A stretch of 64,000 nucleotides of DNA from Heyndrickxia sp050281185 (GTDB lineage Bacteria; Bacillota; Bacilli; Bacillales; Bacillaceae_C). Positions 9,174-17,216 of this stretch are shown here, piece by piece; the first letter of the stretch is position 1, and the number at the start of each line of letters is the position of its first letter. Position numbers and translations under genes: made by a program. Below the pieces are notes generated by a model, which made no database searches, was not told where the DNA came from, and saw only the letters and a program-made list of their open reading frames with translations. The stretch spans positions 1 to 64,000 of the forward strand of contig NZ_JBNNWS010000001.1 of assembly GCF_050281185.1 (NCBI RefSeq). Reading direction: 5' to 3'.

Positions 9174-10250
9174 TTAAGATAATTTATTTTTAAAGCCTTT
9201 TAATTCTTCCATAAATGCATGGAACTGTGGAATATCCATTTGCTGTGCAGAATCTGATAAAGCAACTGCTGGGTCTGGATGCACTTCTGCCATTACCGCA
9301 TCTGCCCCTATTGCCAGCGCAGCTTTTGCTGTTGGAAGAAGCAGATCCTTCCGTCCTGTCGAATGGGTTACATCAACAACAACAGGTAAATGTGTTTCTT
9401 TCTTTAAAATCGGAACAGCAGAAATATCTAGCGTATTTCGTGTCGCTTTTTCATATGTGCGAATACCTCGCTCACATAAAATAATTTGGTCATTACCTTG
9501 TGAAATAATGTATTCCGCTGCATGTACAAACTCATCAATCGTAGCAGATAACCCTCTTTTTAAAAGCACAGGCTTATCAACTTTTCCTACTGCTCGTAAT
9601 AAATCAAAGTTTTGCATATTTCTTGCACCAATTTGAATGACATCAACATAATCAAGCGCCATTTCCACATCATTAGGATTTAATATTTCACTAATGATCG
9701 CTAAATCATATTCTGTAGCGACATCACGTAAAATTTCCAAACCTTCTACACCTAAACCTTGGAAATCATATGGGGAGGTTCTCGGTTTAAATGCTCCACC
9801 ACGCATTAATTTTAATCCTTGTTCTTTCATTGCTTGTGCTACTTGTCGTACTTGCTCATATCCTTCAACTGCACAAGGGCCCATTATAAATGTTTGTGCA
9901 CCACTTCCTAACAGCTCTCCTTTTACATCAACAATAGTATTTTCTTGCTTCTTTTTCCGTGAAACTAATAATGCTTTACGGTTATCATCTTCCTGCAATT
10001 CTAAGCTTGCTTTAAAAATTCCTTTAAAAATATGCTGCAATGTTGATGTTTCAAATGGTCCTTCATTCTGTTCTGCGATCATATCTAATACTTCGCGTTC
10101 ACGTACAGGATCAAATCGATTTGTTCCTTGCAGTTTCTTTTGCATCCCTATTTCTTGGACAACTTTTGCTCGTTCGTTTAATAAGTACAATAACTGTGAG
10201 TTAATTTCATCCACTTTTCCTCTTAATTTCATTAATTCATTATTTCCCAT
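9174..10250 (-). CDS. aroA: Bifunctional chorismate mutase / 3-deoxy-7-phosphoheptulonate synthase
   Basis: This is the first enzyme of the shikimate pathway, joining phosphoenolpyruvate and erythrose 4-phosphate, fused to an N-terminal AroQ-type chorismate mutase domain (about residues 1-90). The synthase domain (about 105-350) shows IMGPCAVEGYEQV, RGGAFKPRTSPYDFQG, QIGARNMQNF, LLKRG and the metal-site DVTHSTGR. The 358-residue length equals the B. subtilis AroA(G) enzyme, where the mutase domain senses chorismate or prephenate. AGGAGG lies 8 bases before ATG. Two tandem T-boxes precede it, so transcription appears to be controlled by tRNA charging. Some nomenclatures call this aroG. Confidence 0.95.
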   Translation of the reverse strand: MGNNELMKLRGKVDEINSQLLYLLNERAKVVQEIGMQKKLQGTNRFDPVREREVLDMIAEQNEGPFETSTLQHIFKGIFKASLELQEDDNRKALLVSRKKKQENTIVDVKGELLGSGAQTFIMGPCAVEGYEQVRQVAQAMKEQGLKLMRGGAFKPRTSPYDFQGLGVEGLEILRDVATEYDLAIISEILNPNDVEMALDYVDVIQIGARNMQNFDLLRAVGKVDKPVLLKRGLSATIDEFVHAAEYIISQGNDQIILCERGIRTYEKATRNTLDISAVPILKKETHLPVVVDVTHSTGRKDLLLPTAKAALAIGADAVMAEVHPDPAVALSDSAQQMDIPQFHAFMEELKGFKNKLS

Positions 10251-10279
10251 AAAAAACGCCTCCTATTAATTTTTAATAT

Positions 10280-10530
10280 AAAAAGTCCCTACTGATTAAA
10301 ATCAGTAGGGACGAAATTTATCGCGGTACCACCCTAGTTGTAGATAAAACACATCTACCACTCTTTTTGATAACGGTCAACAAGACCGCTTTTCTTTAAA
10401 AAGTTAATTTTTTAAAGAAAAAATGCTCCAAGACTGAAATTCATGTTTATTTTTGTACTGATTTACACCAACCATCAGCTCTCTATAACAGTGAAATAAA
10501 CACTACTTTAGGTCTTATCCTTGCACAAAT
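10280..10530 (-). ncRNA. T-box leader 2 (gene-proximal)
   Basis: The minus strand carries the T-box antiterminator bulge AGGGTGGTACCGCG (10322-10335). It overlaps a terminator stem GTCCCTACTGAT/ATCAGTAGGGAC (10285-10312) followed by T5. Stem I has the AGAGAGCTGATGGTTGGTG distal loop. The triplet just before the conserved GAA of the specifier loop reads CAU (plus-strand 10443-10445). It is one of two leaders in series upstream of the DAHP synthase gene. Confidence 0.93.
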
Positions 10531-10544
10531 ATATGAAGTTAGAG

Positions 10545-10790
10545 AATGCAAAAAGTCCCTACTGATTATATCAGTAGGGACGAATATTATCGTGGTACCA
10601 CCCTAGTTGTAGATAAAAAGATATCTACTCCTCTTCTTTGTTAACGATCGCTGACCGCTTTTTCATAATGATTATGAAAAAGATGCTCCAGGAGTGAAAT
10701 TCATGTTTATCTTTGTACTGATTTACACCAACCATCAGCTCTCTATGACAGTGAGACAAACAATACTGTGTTCCCTTCAATGCTTTTGAA
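10545..10790 (-). ncRNA. T-box leader 1 (promoter-proximal)
   Basis: This is a second complete T-box. It has the AGTA S-turn word, an AG-bulge with distal loop AGAGAGCTGATGGTTGGTG, CACUCCUGGAGC, the antiterminator AGGGTGGTACCACG (10591-10604) and a terminator stem 10555-10566/10570-10581 with T5. The specifier-loop triplet reads CAU (plus-strand 10703-10705), the same as in leader 2. The two leaders are strongly similar, suggesting duplication in place. Tandem leaders normally tighten the response to uncharged tRNA. Confidence 0.93.
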
Positions 10791-10809
10791 TTATTTAAGT
10801 ATGTTTTGT

Positions 10810-10839
10810 ATTATATAATTTTATTTTCGAAACTGTCAA
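10810..10839 (-). promoter_or_regulatory. Sigma-A promoter of the tandem T-box operon
   Basis: On the minus strand a perfect -35 TTGACA (10834-10839) and a perfect -10 TATAAT (10810-10815) are separated by 18 bp. They lie just upstream of the first T-box and just after the lipA stop codon. Confidence 0.85.
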
Positions 10840-10870
10840 TAACTTTTTTAAAATTCTTTATTTACAGGAT

Positions 10871-11821
10871 TTAACTTGTAAATTGTGTTTTGTATTGATT
10901 GATGAGCGAATCAGGATCATTGCTCTCACCTTCTAATTGTCGTTGGCGGGCAGCTTTATTTACTTGCTCATCAGCATGGTAACTTGAACGAACCATTGGA
11001 CCTGCTTCACAATGCTTAAAGCCTTTTTGCAGTGCAATTTCTTTTAATTCAGCAAATTCATCTGGGTGTACATAGCGTTCTACTTTTAAATGCTTTTTCG
11101 TAGGTTGTAAATATTGGCCAATCGTCATAATATCGACATTATGTGCCAATAAATCATCCATCGCTTCAAGTATTTCTTCTTTTGTTTCTCCTAAACCGAC
11201 CATGAGACTTGATTTAGTCGGTGTATTCGGACTAATTTCTTTTACTCTTTTTAATAATTCTAATGAACGATCATAGTTTGCTTTTGCACGAACTCGCTTT
11301 GTCAAGCGTCTAACCGTCTCAATATTATGATTAAAAATATCTGGGCCAGCATCCATCAATGTATGTAAGCTTTCGTAATCACCTTTCATATCAGATGGGA
11401 GAACCTCTACTGTACATGAGGGTACACGGCGTCGGATCGCACGAACTGTTTCAGCAAAGATAGCAGCACCACCATCAGCCAAATCATCACGAGCAACAGC
11501 AGTAACTACACAGTGACGTAAACCCATGACTTCTACTGATCTGGCAACTCGTTCTGGCTCTTCCCAATCCAATTCCGTTGGCAGCCCTGTTTTGACCGCA
11601 CAGAACCGGCAGGCGCGCGTACAGATGTCGCCAAGTATCATAAAGGTTGCAGTTTTTCGAACTGCCCAGCATTCATGGATATTTGGACATTTTGCTTCCT
11701 CACATACTGTATGCAATCTTTCCTCACGCATCATTTTTTTCAATCCGGTATAGCTTTTATTTGTGTTTAGTTTGATTTTCAGCCATTCAGGTTTTCTTAT
11801 GTATTCTTCATTTTTAGCCAC
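10871..11821 (-). CDS. lipA: Lipoyl synthase
   Basis: This radical-SAM enzyme inserts two sulfur atoms into protein-bound octanoyl groups to make lipoyl cofactors for 2-oxoacid dehydrogenases and the glycine cleavage system. Both cluster motifs are present: CEEAKCPNIHEC for the auxiliary cluster and CTRACRFC for the radical-SAM cluster. The 316-residue length is normal. I chose GTG at 11821 because AAAGGTAGGA lies nine bases before it; the GTG at 11830 would overlap that site. The ribosome binding site overlaps the stop codon of lipM, so the two genes are probably translationally coupled. Confidence 0.96.
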   Translation of the reverse strand: MAKNEEYIRKPEWLKIKLNTNKSYTGLKKMMREERLHTVCEEAKCPNIHECWAVRKTATFMILGDICTRACRFCAVKTGLPTELDWEEPERVARSVEVMGLRHCVVTAVARDDLADGGAAIFAETVRAIRRRVPSCTVEVLPSDMKGDYESLHTLMDAGPDIFNHNIETVRRLTKRVRAKANYDRSLELLKRVKEISPNTPTKSSLMVGLGETKEEILEAMDDLLAHNVDIMTIGQYLQPTKKHLKVERYVHPDEFAELKEIALQKGFKHCEAGPMVRSSYHADEQVNKAARQRQLEGESNDPDSLINQYKTQFTS

Positions 11822-11832
11822 TATATACACTC

Positions 11833-12651
11833 CTACCTTTGAAAAGTATAATCTTCGTTTGCATACTTTGATTGCATAAGATCTTCAACTTCTTTTAACA
11901 TTTTCTCATTCGGTTCATATGTAGATAGTTCAATATTAAGACCTTTTTTAAATCCATCTTTGAAGGCTAATTTTAATTCTTCATAGGATGTTTTCCTTCC
12001 AAGAATTTGATTAATAGAAACAGCTTTTTGGTCGAAGCCTTTCATCGCCCTATTTTTAACCTTCTCATTTGGAAAAATAAAGAGGTCATATAAAGTTTCT
12101 GTATCCATATCCATTGGTATAGAACCATGCTGTAATATGACACCTTTTTGGCGAGTTTGTGCACTCCCTGCTGCTTTTTTGCCTTCAATCTCTAATTCAT
12201 ACCAAGACGATTCCTCAAAACAAACAGCAGTACCAGATTTTCCTACCGGTTTATTCGGAATGGCTAAGTCAGCTTGAATCCCAAGATTTCTATAACCTTC
12301 AAGAATTCCTTGTGATAAAACGCGATATGCCTCAATAATGGAGGATGGCATTTTCGGATGACTTTCACTTACAATTACACTGTATGTTAGTTCATCATCA
12401 TGTAAAACTGCTAGTCCGCCTGTAGGTCTTCGAACGATCTCATATCCCTTAGCCTTTGCCGCATCAATGTCAATTCTTCCTACTGTCTTTTGAAATAGAC
12501 CAAGTGACAATGCAGCTGGTTCCCAACCATAAAAACGAAGAACAGGAGGAATAAGTCCTTGACTATGCCAGTTTAGAAGTATTTCATCCATCGCCATGTT
12601 AAAGGTAGGACTATTTACTCCCGAATCAATAAATAACCATGTTTCACTCAT
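11833..12651 (-). CDS. lipM: Octanoyl-[acyl-carrier-protein]:protein N-octanoyltransferase
   Basis: This enzyme moves octanoate from acyl carrier protein to GcvH, the first step of Bacillus-type lipoate assembly. It is a 272-residue BPL/LPL-fold protein. The family blocks are VRRPTGGLAVLHDDELTYSV near 82-101, the catalytic cysteine in TAVCFEESSWYE near 148, and AGSAQTRQKGVILQHGS. It matches LipM in layout rather than LipL. It directly precedes lipA, making a compact two-gene lipoyl operon, unlike the separated genes of B. subtilis. A candidate sigma-A promoter lies at 12740-12768. Confidence 0.92.
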   Translation of the reverse strand: MSETWLFIDSGVNSPTFNMAMDEILLNWHSQGLIPPVLRFYGWEPAALSLGLFQKTVGRIDIDAAKAKGYEIVRRPTGGLAVLHDDELTYSVIVSESHPKMPSSIIEAYRVLSQGILEGYRNLGIQADLAIPNKPVGKSGTAVCFEESSWYELEIEGKKAAGSAQTRQKGVILQHGSIPMDMDTETLYDLFIFPNEKVKNRAMKGFDQKAVSINQILGRKTSYEELKLAFKDGFKKGLNIELSTYEPNEKMLKEVEDLMQSKYANEDYTFQR

Positions 12652-12739
12652 GCTGTCACCACCGATTAATACTTACTCAACCAATTCTTTAAATTCATAT
12701 TGTTAAAGCTTTAGTCTAAAAGAAATGGTTAGTATTTCA

Positions 12740-12768
12740 TTAATAGAAATGCTCTGAAAATAATTCAA
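12740..12768 (-). promoter_or_regulatory. Candidate sigma-A promoter of lipM-lipA
   Basis: On the minus strand TTGAAT (12763-12768) and TATTAA (12740-12745) are 17 bp apart, about 90 bp upstream of the lipM start. The spacing is ideal and the hexamers fair. Confidence 0.5.
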
Positions 12769-12771
12769 AAT

Positions 12772-13378
12772 AATCCCTAATGCTAGGGTTCAGAAATTTT
12801 CCTGAAGAAAAGATATTAAGGCTGCTATAACGGGGAAATTTCGTCCCTTTCAACCATTTTTATAATAGCATTCAGTTGGTTTTTGTCAATCACCTAAGAC
12901 CAGTTGCTTACATAATACACTGGCGCTTATTTCAGAGGTGAAACTGAAAGAAAACGGCGAGTTGGCGATTTCATAATTTATCTGTTTCTATTCTAATTCT
13001 ATCCGCTCAATACTAAGAACTTATAAATTCGTATATTAGAATAAGTGTGTTGACATTTTGTCAACACTTTGATATTTTTCTTTCGGAGGGAGATTTATAT
13101 TTGAATAAAGGAAGGAGTGAAATTCAATCTATATCAAAATTACTTTATTAGATTGAGCTGTGAAAAGCTATCCTGAGCGGACAATAAATATTCATAGGAG
13201 TATTTAAAGCACCGACTGATAGACATCTTTATGAATTATCAATAAAAGTTTTGGAAAAATAAACACAACAAAAACATTGATATTTTCTATATCATTGCTG
13301 TTTATAAACTATTTCCCAACTGATTTATTCAGAAGACTCAGTTATTATAATTGAAATAGATATGCAAGGAGAGATTCT
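12772..13378. other. Long intergenic region with a palindromic promoter-like site and possible gene debris
   Basis: No full-length gene is visible. At about 13049-13069 there is a perfect palindrome GTGTTGACA-TTT-TGTCAACAC. Its TTGACA could be a -35, with TATTTT 17 bp later. GGAGGGAG and a TTG then open a 16-codon reading frame that ends at 13152. About 13170-13252 there is a short open stretch reading VFKAPTDRHLYELSIKVLEK up to a stop. This may be the remnant of a decayed regulated gene. Confidence 0.4.
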
Positions 13379-13567
13379 ATGAACAATCCGAGAAACCCTG
13401 TTGAAAGTATATTAGGAGTGGATGTAAGAACCAAACAAAGAATAAATATAAACAGCCAAATGGAAAACCTTGATAAGTACTTTTTAAACCCGATTATTCA
13501 TAAGCAAATCCATGGGGATGAAGTATATGTACCATTAAGCCTAAGTAGAATCTGGTCAAATCAATAG
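13379..13567 (+). CDS. Hypothetical protein, 62 residues
   Basis: I do not recognise this protein. It begins with ATG seven bases after AGGAGAG and encodes a hydrophilic 62-residue chain (MNNPRNPVESILGVDVRTKQ at the N terminus) without a signal peptide, membrane segment or cysteines. It lies alone between the lip operon and the convergent Ytr-like operon. A good ribosome binding site and normal composition argue that it is real. A 7-bp hairpin (CGGGCAG/CTGCCCG, 13658-13680) lies downstream but lacks a clear T tract. Confidence 0.45.
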   Translation: MNNPRNPVESILGVDVRTKQRININSQMENLDKYFLNPIIHKQIHGDEVYVPLSLSRIWSNQ

Positions 13568-13689
13568 TTAAAATATGAAATCCATATTAAAATGGTTCCC
13601 ACTCATTTTGTCGATATTTTGTCAACAATATTTCAATGATATACTGTTTTATGTATCCGGGCAGCGCCAAGCACTGCCCGCTATTAAAT

Positions 13690-14583
13690 TCACCAATTTA
13701 CAAGCTGTTTTTCATCCTTTAACTTTATTTCACCTGAAAGTAACCATGGTAAAATATCGTCCAAATCAATATTGGATTTTTGGATAATATGAATCCCCTT
13801 TTGCATGAAAGCTTGTTCAGTCAACTGTGGATTGTTAGAAATAATTTCACGTCCTTGCTGACTAATTTTTACGACACCAGGGAATGCTGATGTAACTTCT
13901 GTATCAAGCCAGTAACGTCTATACATCAAAGTCAGTTCATCTTTTTCATACATTCCTAGGAAATTGCCTTTGCGAATGAGCAAAATATAATCTGCTAGTT
14001 TCCGAATATCATCAAGCTGATGGCTTGCGAAAAGAATTGTACGCTCTGAATCAGCTTCCATTAACCGAACTATTTCATCCATCACATATCGTTGAGCCAT
14101 CATATCTAAATGTGCAGTCGGCTCATCCATAATGAATAATTCCTTATTTTGAGCAAATGTTAAAGCAAGATTAAGTTTTTTCCGTACACCTTCTGAAAGA
14201 TTAATGAATGGCTTATTTAAAGGAATATCCAAATCTTTTACATAACGTTCAAACGCTTCTTCATTGAATGTCATAGAATAGTGAGATATTAGCTGATGTA
14301 AATCTTTACCTGTAAAACGATCACACCCTTTTAAGGTTTGTGATTGATAAGCAATTCTATTTCTCCAGCTCTCATCATCTAACTTACGTCTTTCTCCGAA
14401 TAAAAAAACCTCACCACTCGTTTCTTTTGCAAGACCTTGGATCGTTTTAATAAGTGTGCTTTTTCCCGCCCCATTATCACCTACAATAGCCACTATTGAT
14501 CCATACGGAATTTCTACATTAATGGGGCCAAGTGAAAACTCCCCGATGTCCTTATATACATTTTTTAACTCGATAACACCCAT
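13690..14583 (-). CDS. ABC transporter ATP-binding protein (YtrB-like)
   Basis: This 297-residue ATPase has Walker A GDNGAGKST (about 36-44), signature LSEGVRKKLNLAL, Walker B LFIMDEPTAHLD and the switch histidine in LFASHQLDD. The signature SEGVRKK is a variant of LSGGQ. ATG at 14583 follows GGAGG and starts next to the stop codon of the GntR gene, so the genes are coupled. About 75 residues follow the ATPase core, as in other YtrB-like proteins. It is the third gene of a permease-regulator-ATPase operon; Ytr-type systems respond to cell-wall antibiotics, but the substrate is unknown. Confidence 0.85.
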   Translation of the reverse strand: MGVIELKNVYKDIGEFSLGPINVEIPYGSIVAIVGDNGAGKSTLIKTIQGLAKETSGEVFLFGERRKLDDESWRNRIAYQSQTLKGCDRFTGKDLHQLISHYSMTFNEEAFERYVKDLDIPLNKPFINLSEGVRKKLNLALTFAQNKELFIMDEPTAHLDMMAQRYVMDEIVRLMEADSERTILFASHQLDDIRKLADYILLIRKGNFLGMYEKDELTLMYRRYWLDTEVTSAFPGVVKISQQGREIISNNPQLTEQAFMQKGIHIIQKSNIDLDDILPWLLSGEIKLKDEKQLVNW

Positions 14584-14584
14584 T

Positions 14585-14971
14585 TTATTTCCTCCTTTCA
14601 TTCACAGCGTCTGTAAAAATGCGTTCTAGATCATTCAATTGATAGTCATGCTGTAAACCAATATCTATGGCCTTATTGATCGCTTCATAAACGGTTTTTT
14701 CTTTAATTTTTTCCTTCAGATTAATCTCTACTTCTGCCACAAATGTTCCCCTTCCTTGAATGGTTTTAATAAAATGCTCTTGTTCAAGGTCGTGGTAGGC
14801 TCTTCTTGTCGTAATAACACTGCATTCCAAATCTTTCGCTAAAGCACGGATGGATGGAAGCGGTGTTCCTGCTGGTAAACTTCCGCTGGAAATCAACGCT
14901 TTAATCTGTGTTTCAATCTGATGATAAATCGGTTCTCTACTCTCTTGAGAAATATGGATGGGAAGTGACAT
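14585..14971 (-). CDS. GntR-family transcriptional regulator (YtrA-like)
   Basis: This 128-residue repressor-type protein has an N-terminal winged helix (about residues 10-75; PSIRALAKDLECSVITTRRAYHDLE carries the recognition helix, then GRGTFVA) and only a short helical C-terminal tail. That is the YtrA subfamily layout, which lacks a large effector domain. It lies between the permease and ATPase genes of the operon it is expected to repress. The perfect palindrome TGTGTATAT-N4-ATATACACA at 15753-15774, immediately downstream of the -10 box, is its likely operator. Confidence 0.88.
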   Translation of the reverse strand: MSLPIHISQESREPIYHQIETQIKALISSGSLPAGTPLPSIRALAKDLECSVITTRRAYHDLEQEHFIKTIQGRGTFVAEVEINLKEKIKEKTVYEAINKAIDIGLQHDYQLNDLERIFTDAVNERRK

Positions 14972-14983
14972 AGCATCCCCTCC

Positions 14984-15721
14984 TTATAAATAGTTATTTT
15001 TAGTAATTATTTTAAAAGAGTAACGGCCCCATAAAAAATAACCGATGATTAACAATAAAATGGATCCTACTAATGTAAAAACAGGATAACTTACGATTAA
15101 GTTAATGGTTCCTTCTACGATACCTAATCCAGTGGCCTTGTAATACCAGAATGCTGCCCCAAGAATAATAGTATAAACAAGAATGGAATAAAAAATAATT
15201 TTACTCATCGACATTTCACTACCTACTTCAGATGCTGCAAGCATTGCACTAGCTTGTAATCCTAATGTTAGCCAAACGATTGTAAAGAGAATGAAATTCC
15301 CAAGTGTTAAGCTTTCTTGAAAGGGCTGTGACAAAATATAAAATAACACAAGCAAGATGATGTTTAAGACTAGACTTTGCAACCCATAAGTTAAAAAACG
15401 ACTTTTCACTAATGCCTTTTTTGAAATAGGAGTTTGAAATAAAAAGTTAAAATACGAAGTTCCCCAAAAATCCCCATAAAGTCTCTTTAGCCCGTAATCT
15501 TTCGTTCGACCTAAATATGGTATCGTCGTTACTCCTGCAACAAAGAGTAGATCAAAAAAAACTTTCGAAAACATCTGATCCGTGATTTTAAAGTTAGGAA
15601 ATAAAGTACTGTAAGCAAATGAATAAACAACGACAACGAGCACACTAAGCAATAAGCTAAATTTTATCTTTTTAATTTCGAATTTCGTTAACCACCAAGC
15701 ATCAATCCAACTTTGTTTCAT
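14984..15721 (-). CDS. ABC transporter permease (ABC-2/Ytr-like)
   Basis: This 245-residue membrane protein has about six hydrophobic helices (residues roughly 20-45, 52-72, 105-135, 140-165, 172-195, 212-235) and a charged N terminus. I infer ABC-2-like permease function from context, since it is cotranscribed with a GntR regulator and an ATPase. AAGGAGG precedes ATG. It is the first gene of the operon, whereas in many Ytr loci the regulator gene comes first. Confidence 0.75.
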   Translation of the reverse strand: MKQSWIDAWWLTKFEIKKIKFSLLLSVLVVVVYSFAYSTLFPNFKITDQMFSKVFFDLLFVAGVTTIPYLGRTKDYGLKRLYGDFWGTSYFNFLFQTPISKKALVKSRFLTYGLQSLVLNIILLVLFYILSQPFQESLTLGNFILFTIVWLTLGLQASAMLAASEVGSEMSMSKIIFYSILVYTIILGAAFWYYKATGLGIVEGTINLIVSYPVFTLVGSILLLIIGYFLWGRYSFKIITKNNYL

Positions 15722-15752
15722 AATCGTTACCTCCTTAAATCAACTGTTAATG

Positions 15753-15803
15753 TGTGTATATGTTTATATACACATTATATGTCGATCTCCTATATCTTGG
15801 CAA
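15753..15803 (-). promoter_or_regulatory. Promoter and palindromic operator of the Ytr-like operon
   Basis: On the minus strand -35 TTGCCA (15798-15803) and -10 TATAAT (15774-15779) are separated by 18 bp. A perfect 9-bp inverted repeat with a 4-bp centre (15753-15774) begins at the -10 box and covers the start of transcription. Binding there by the GntR-type protein of the operon would block initiation. The operator assignment is inference. Confidence 0.8.
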
Positions 15804-15839
15804 GCATAATTTAAAATTTCTAACCTTTTTTAAAGTTTA

Positions 15840-16247
15840 AAAATAAAAAGGCCTCTTCAAAAGAATAAGTAGTTCAGATAACGTGGAGAAACAATAATAT
15901 TTGCAATGTAAATCAGTATGAAATCGCAAAGGTCTATACTCAATTTTTTTTGTTGGTATGCAAAGGATATCCCTGCTTTCATTATCGAATTAGCAAGTGA
16001 AACAACATACCGATTAACAGGATGACAATAACTATTGTCACATGGTTATTTTTGGTGCGATGAAGGGGTATTATTTGAGATATTAATATTAAACATAAGG
16101 AATAGGTAATTTATGTTAATATAAAGAGAGCAAATTTACTCTTGTACAGTTAAAAGGGCAGTTTCGTACAAGAAATGTATAATCATTTTATATAAACGTT
16201 TATTGTAGGAGGGGAATGTTATCAATATAGGGGGTATAGATAATAAC
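15840..16247. other. Intergenic region before the acetyltransferase gene
   Basis: This AT-rich stretch has no convincing gene. It begins with an AGGCCTCTTC word that weakly recalls the family 1 repeat ends, but no second end is visible. A purine-rich AGGAGGGG at about 16208 is not followed by a usable start in the acetyltransferase frame; GGGGG at about 16230 is nearer to the ATG. Confidence 0.4.
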
Positions 16248-16694
16248 ATGAGTAATTTGTATTTTAGAGATATTGATAATACCAATGAATGCATAGTTAG
16301 AAATATAAAATTAAAACCTGGACAAGAAAAATTTATTGAAACTGTAGAAGAATGTTTAAAAGAAGCTAATACTTACCATGAATGGCATCCAGTAGCTATA
16401 TATTACGATGAGGAAATTATTGGATTTGCTATGTACGGTTCTTTTGGGACTAATAAAGATACTTGGATTGATAGAATTATGATAGATGAAAAATATCAAG
16501 GCAAAGGCTTAGGAAAAGTGGCAATGATGAAACTTATTGATATAGTTTCGAAAGAATATGGGGTAAACGTTATTTATTTAAGTATCATTGAGGAAAATAG
16601 ATTAGCTTATAGTTTATATAAAAGTATAGGATTTGAGTTCATTAATGAAAGAGACCCAAATGGAGAACTCATATTTAAGTATACAATTTTATAA
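16248..16694 (+). CDS. GNAT family N-acetyltransferase (diamine/spermidine acetyltransferase-like)
   Basis: This 148-residue cytosolic enzyme has a single acetyltransferase domain. The acetyl-CoA binding loop is seen as IDEKYQGKGLGKVAM (R/Q-x-x-G-x-G/A type, near 90-100), followed by LSIIEENRLAYSLYKSIGFE. The order FAMYGSF...WIDRIMID resembles the BltD/PaiA polyamine acetyltransferases, but the substrate is not certain. The spacing between the GGGGG stretch and ATG is long (about 12 bases), so expression may be weak or another start used. An intrinsic terminator follows at 16743-16773. Confidence 0.82.
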   Translation: MSNLYFRDIDNTNECIVRNIKLKPGQEKFIETVEECLKEANTYHEWHPVAIYYDEEIIGFAMYGSFGTNKDTWIDRIMIDEKYQGKGLGKVAMMKLIDIVSKEYGVNVIYLSIIEENRLAYSLYKSIGFEFINERDPNGELIFKYTIL

Positions 16695-16742
16695 TATTGT
16701 AGTGACAGGTGCTTTATTTGAAGAAGTCTCCCTGAATAAGAC

Positions 16743-16773
16743 AAGCTCAGAGTTTATTACACTGAGCTTTTTT
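16743..16773 (+). terminator. Intrinsic terminator after the acetyltransferase gene
   Basis: An 8-bp stem AAGCTCAG (16743-16750) / CTGAGCTT (16762-16769) is followed by T5. Confidence 0.8.
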
Positions 16774-16935
16774 GCGTGTTATTTATTGTGAGATTTAACA
16801 TGTGAATTCAAATGTTATTTAGCTTGTTATTTTAGGGTTTCTTCACATTAACTGAACTAATTATCAAAAGAATGCCTCTTCCTTATCGGTACAGCGAATT
16901 ACCCTAAAAAAATTGACCCAGCATTAAAAAATAAT

Positions 16936-16968
16936 AAAGGAGCGAATCTTACCGGAATTCGCTCCTTT
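16936..16968. terminator. Strong hairpin without an obvious partner gene
   Basis: A 12-bp perfect stem (AAAGGAGCGAAT 16936-16947, ATTCGCTCCTTT 16957-16968) has a 9-nt loop. It lies just outside the repeat at 16987-17216. It may have been the terminator of the Nudix gene before the repeat inserted between them. Confidence 0.5.
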
Positions 16969-16986
16969 AAATATTACTATTACAAA

Positions 16987-17216
16987 AGGCTCTTTTCGTA
17001 TAAATTGTTGTTTTTAGACTATAAACTTAGTCCGTTGATTTCCGCTCCAGACACTTGCTTTCCGCGGGGAGGGATGGGAGCCTCCTCGGCGTTACCGCCT
17101 GCGGGGTCTCCCACTTCCCTCTTTTTTCCCGCAGGAGTCAAATGCCCTCCGCTACAATCAACTCAGATTGTTAATAAAATATCAAAAAAAAGCAACAAAA
17201 TTTACGAAAACAACCT
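16987..17216. mobile_element. MITE-like repeat, family 1, GC-rich core (copy A)
   Basis: This 230-bp non-coding element is bounded by imperfect inverted ends beginning AGGCTCTTTTCGTA and, on the other strand, AGGTTGTTTTCGTA. It is flanked by a perfect 6-bp duplication TACAAA (16981-16986 and 17217-17222). The core holds GTTGATTTCCGCTCCAG...CTACAATCAAC arms around CCGCGGGGAGGG, a block I recognise as common in Bacillus genomes. A second copy lies at 43123-43340. It encodes no transposase. Its end abuts the Nudix stop codon. Confidence 0.85.

Noticed and set aside
9694..10269. 191-codon open frame antisense to the DAHP synthase gene
   Set aside because: The minus strand encodes a full, strongly conserved enzyme with ribosome binding site and leader; the plus frame is a codon-usage shadow.
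16936..17216. Possibility of a CRISPR array in the GC-rich repeat block
   Set aside because: There are no regularly spaced identical repeats with unique spacers; the structure is inverted arms within a single element.
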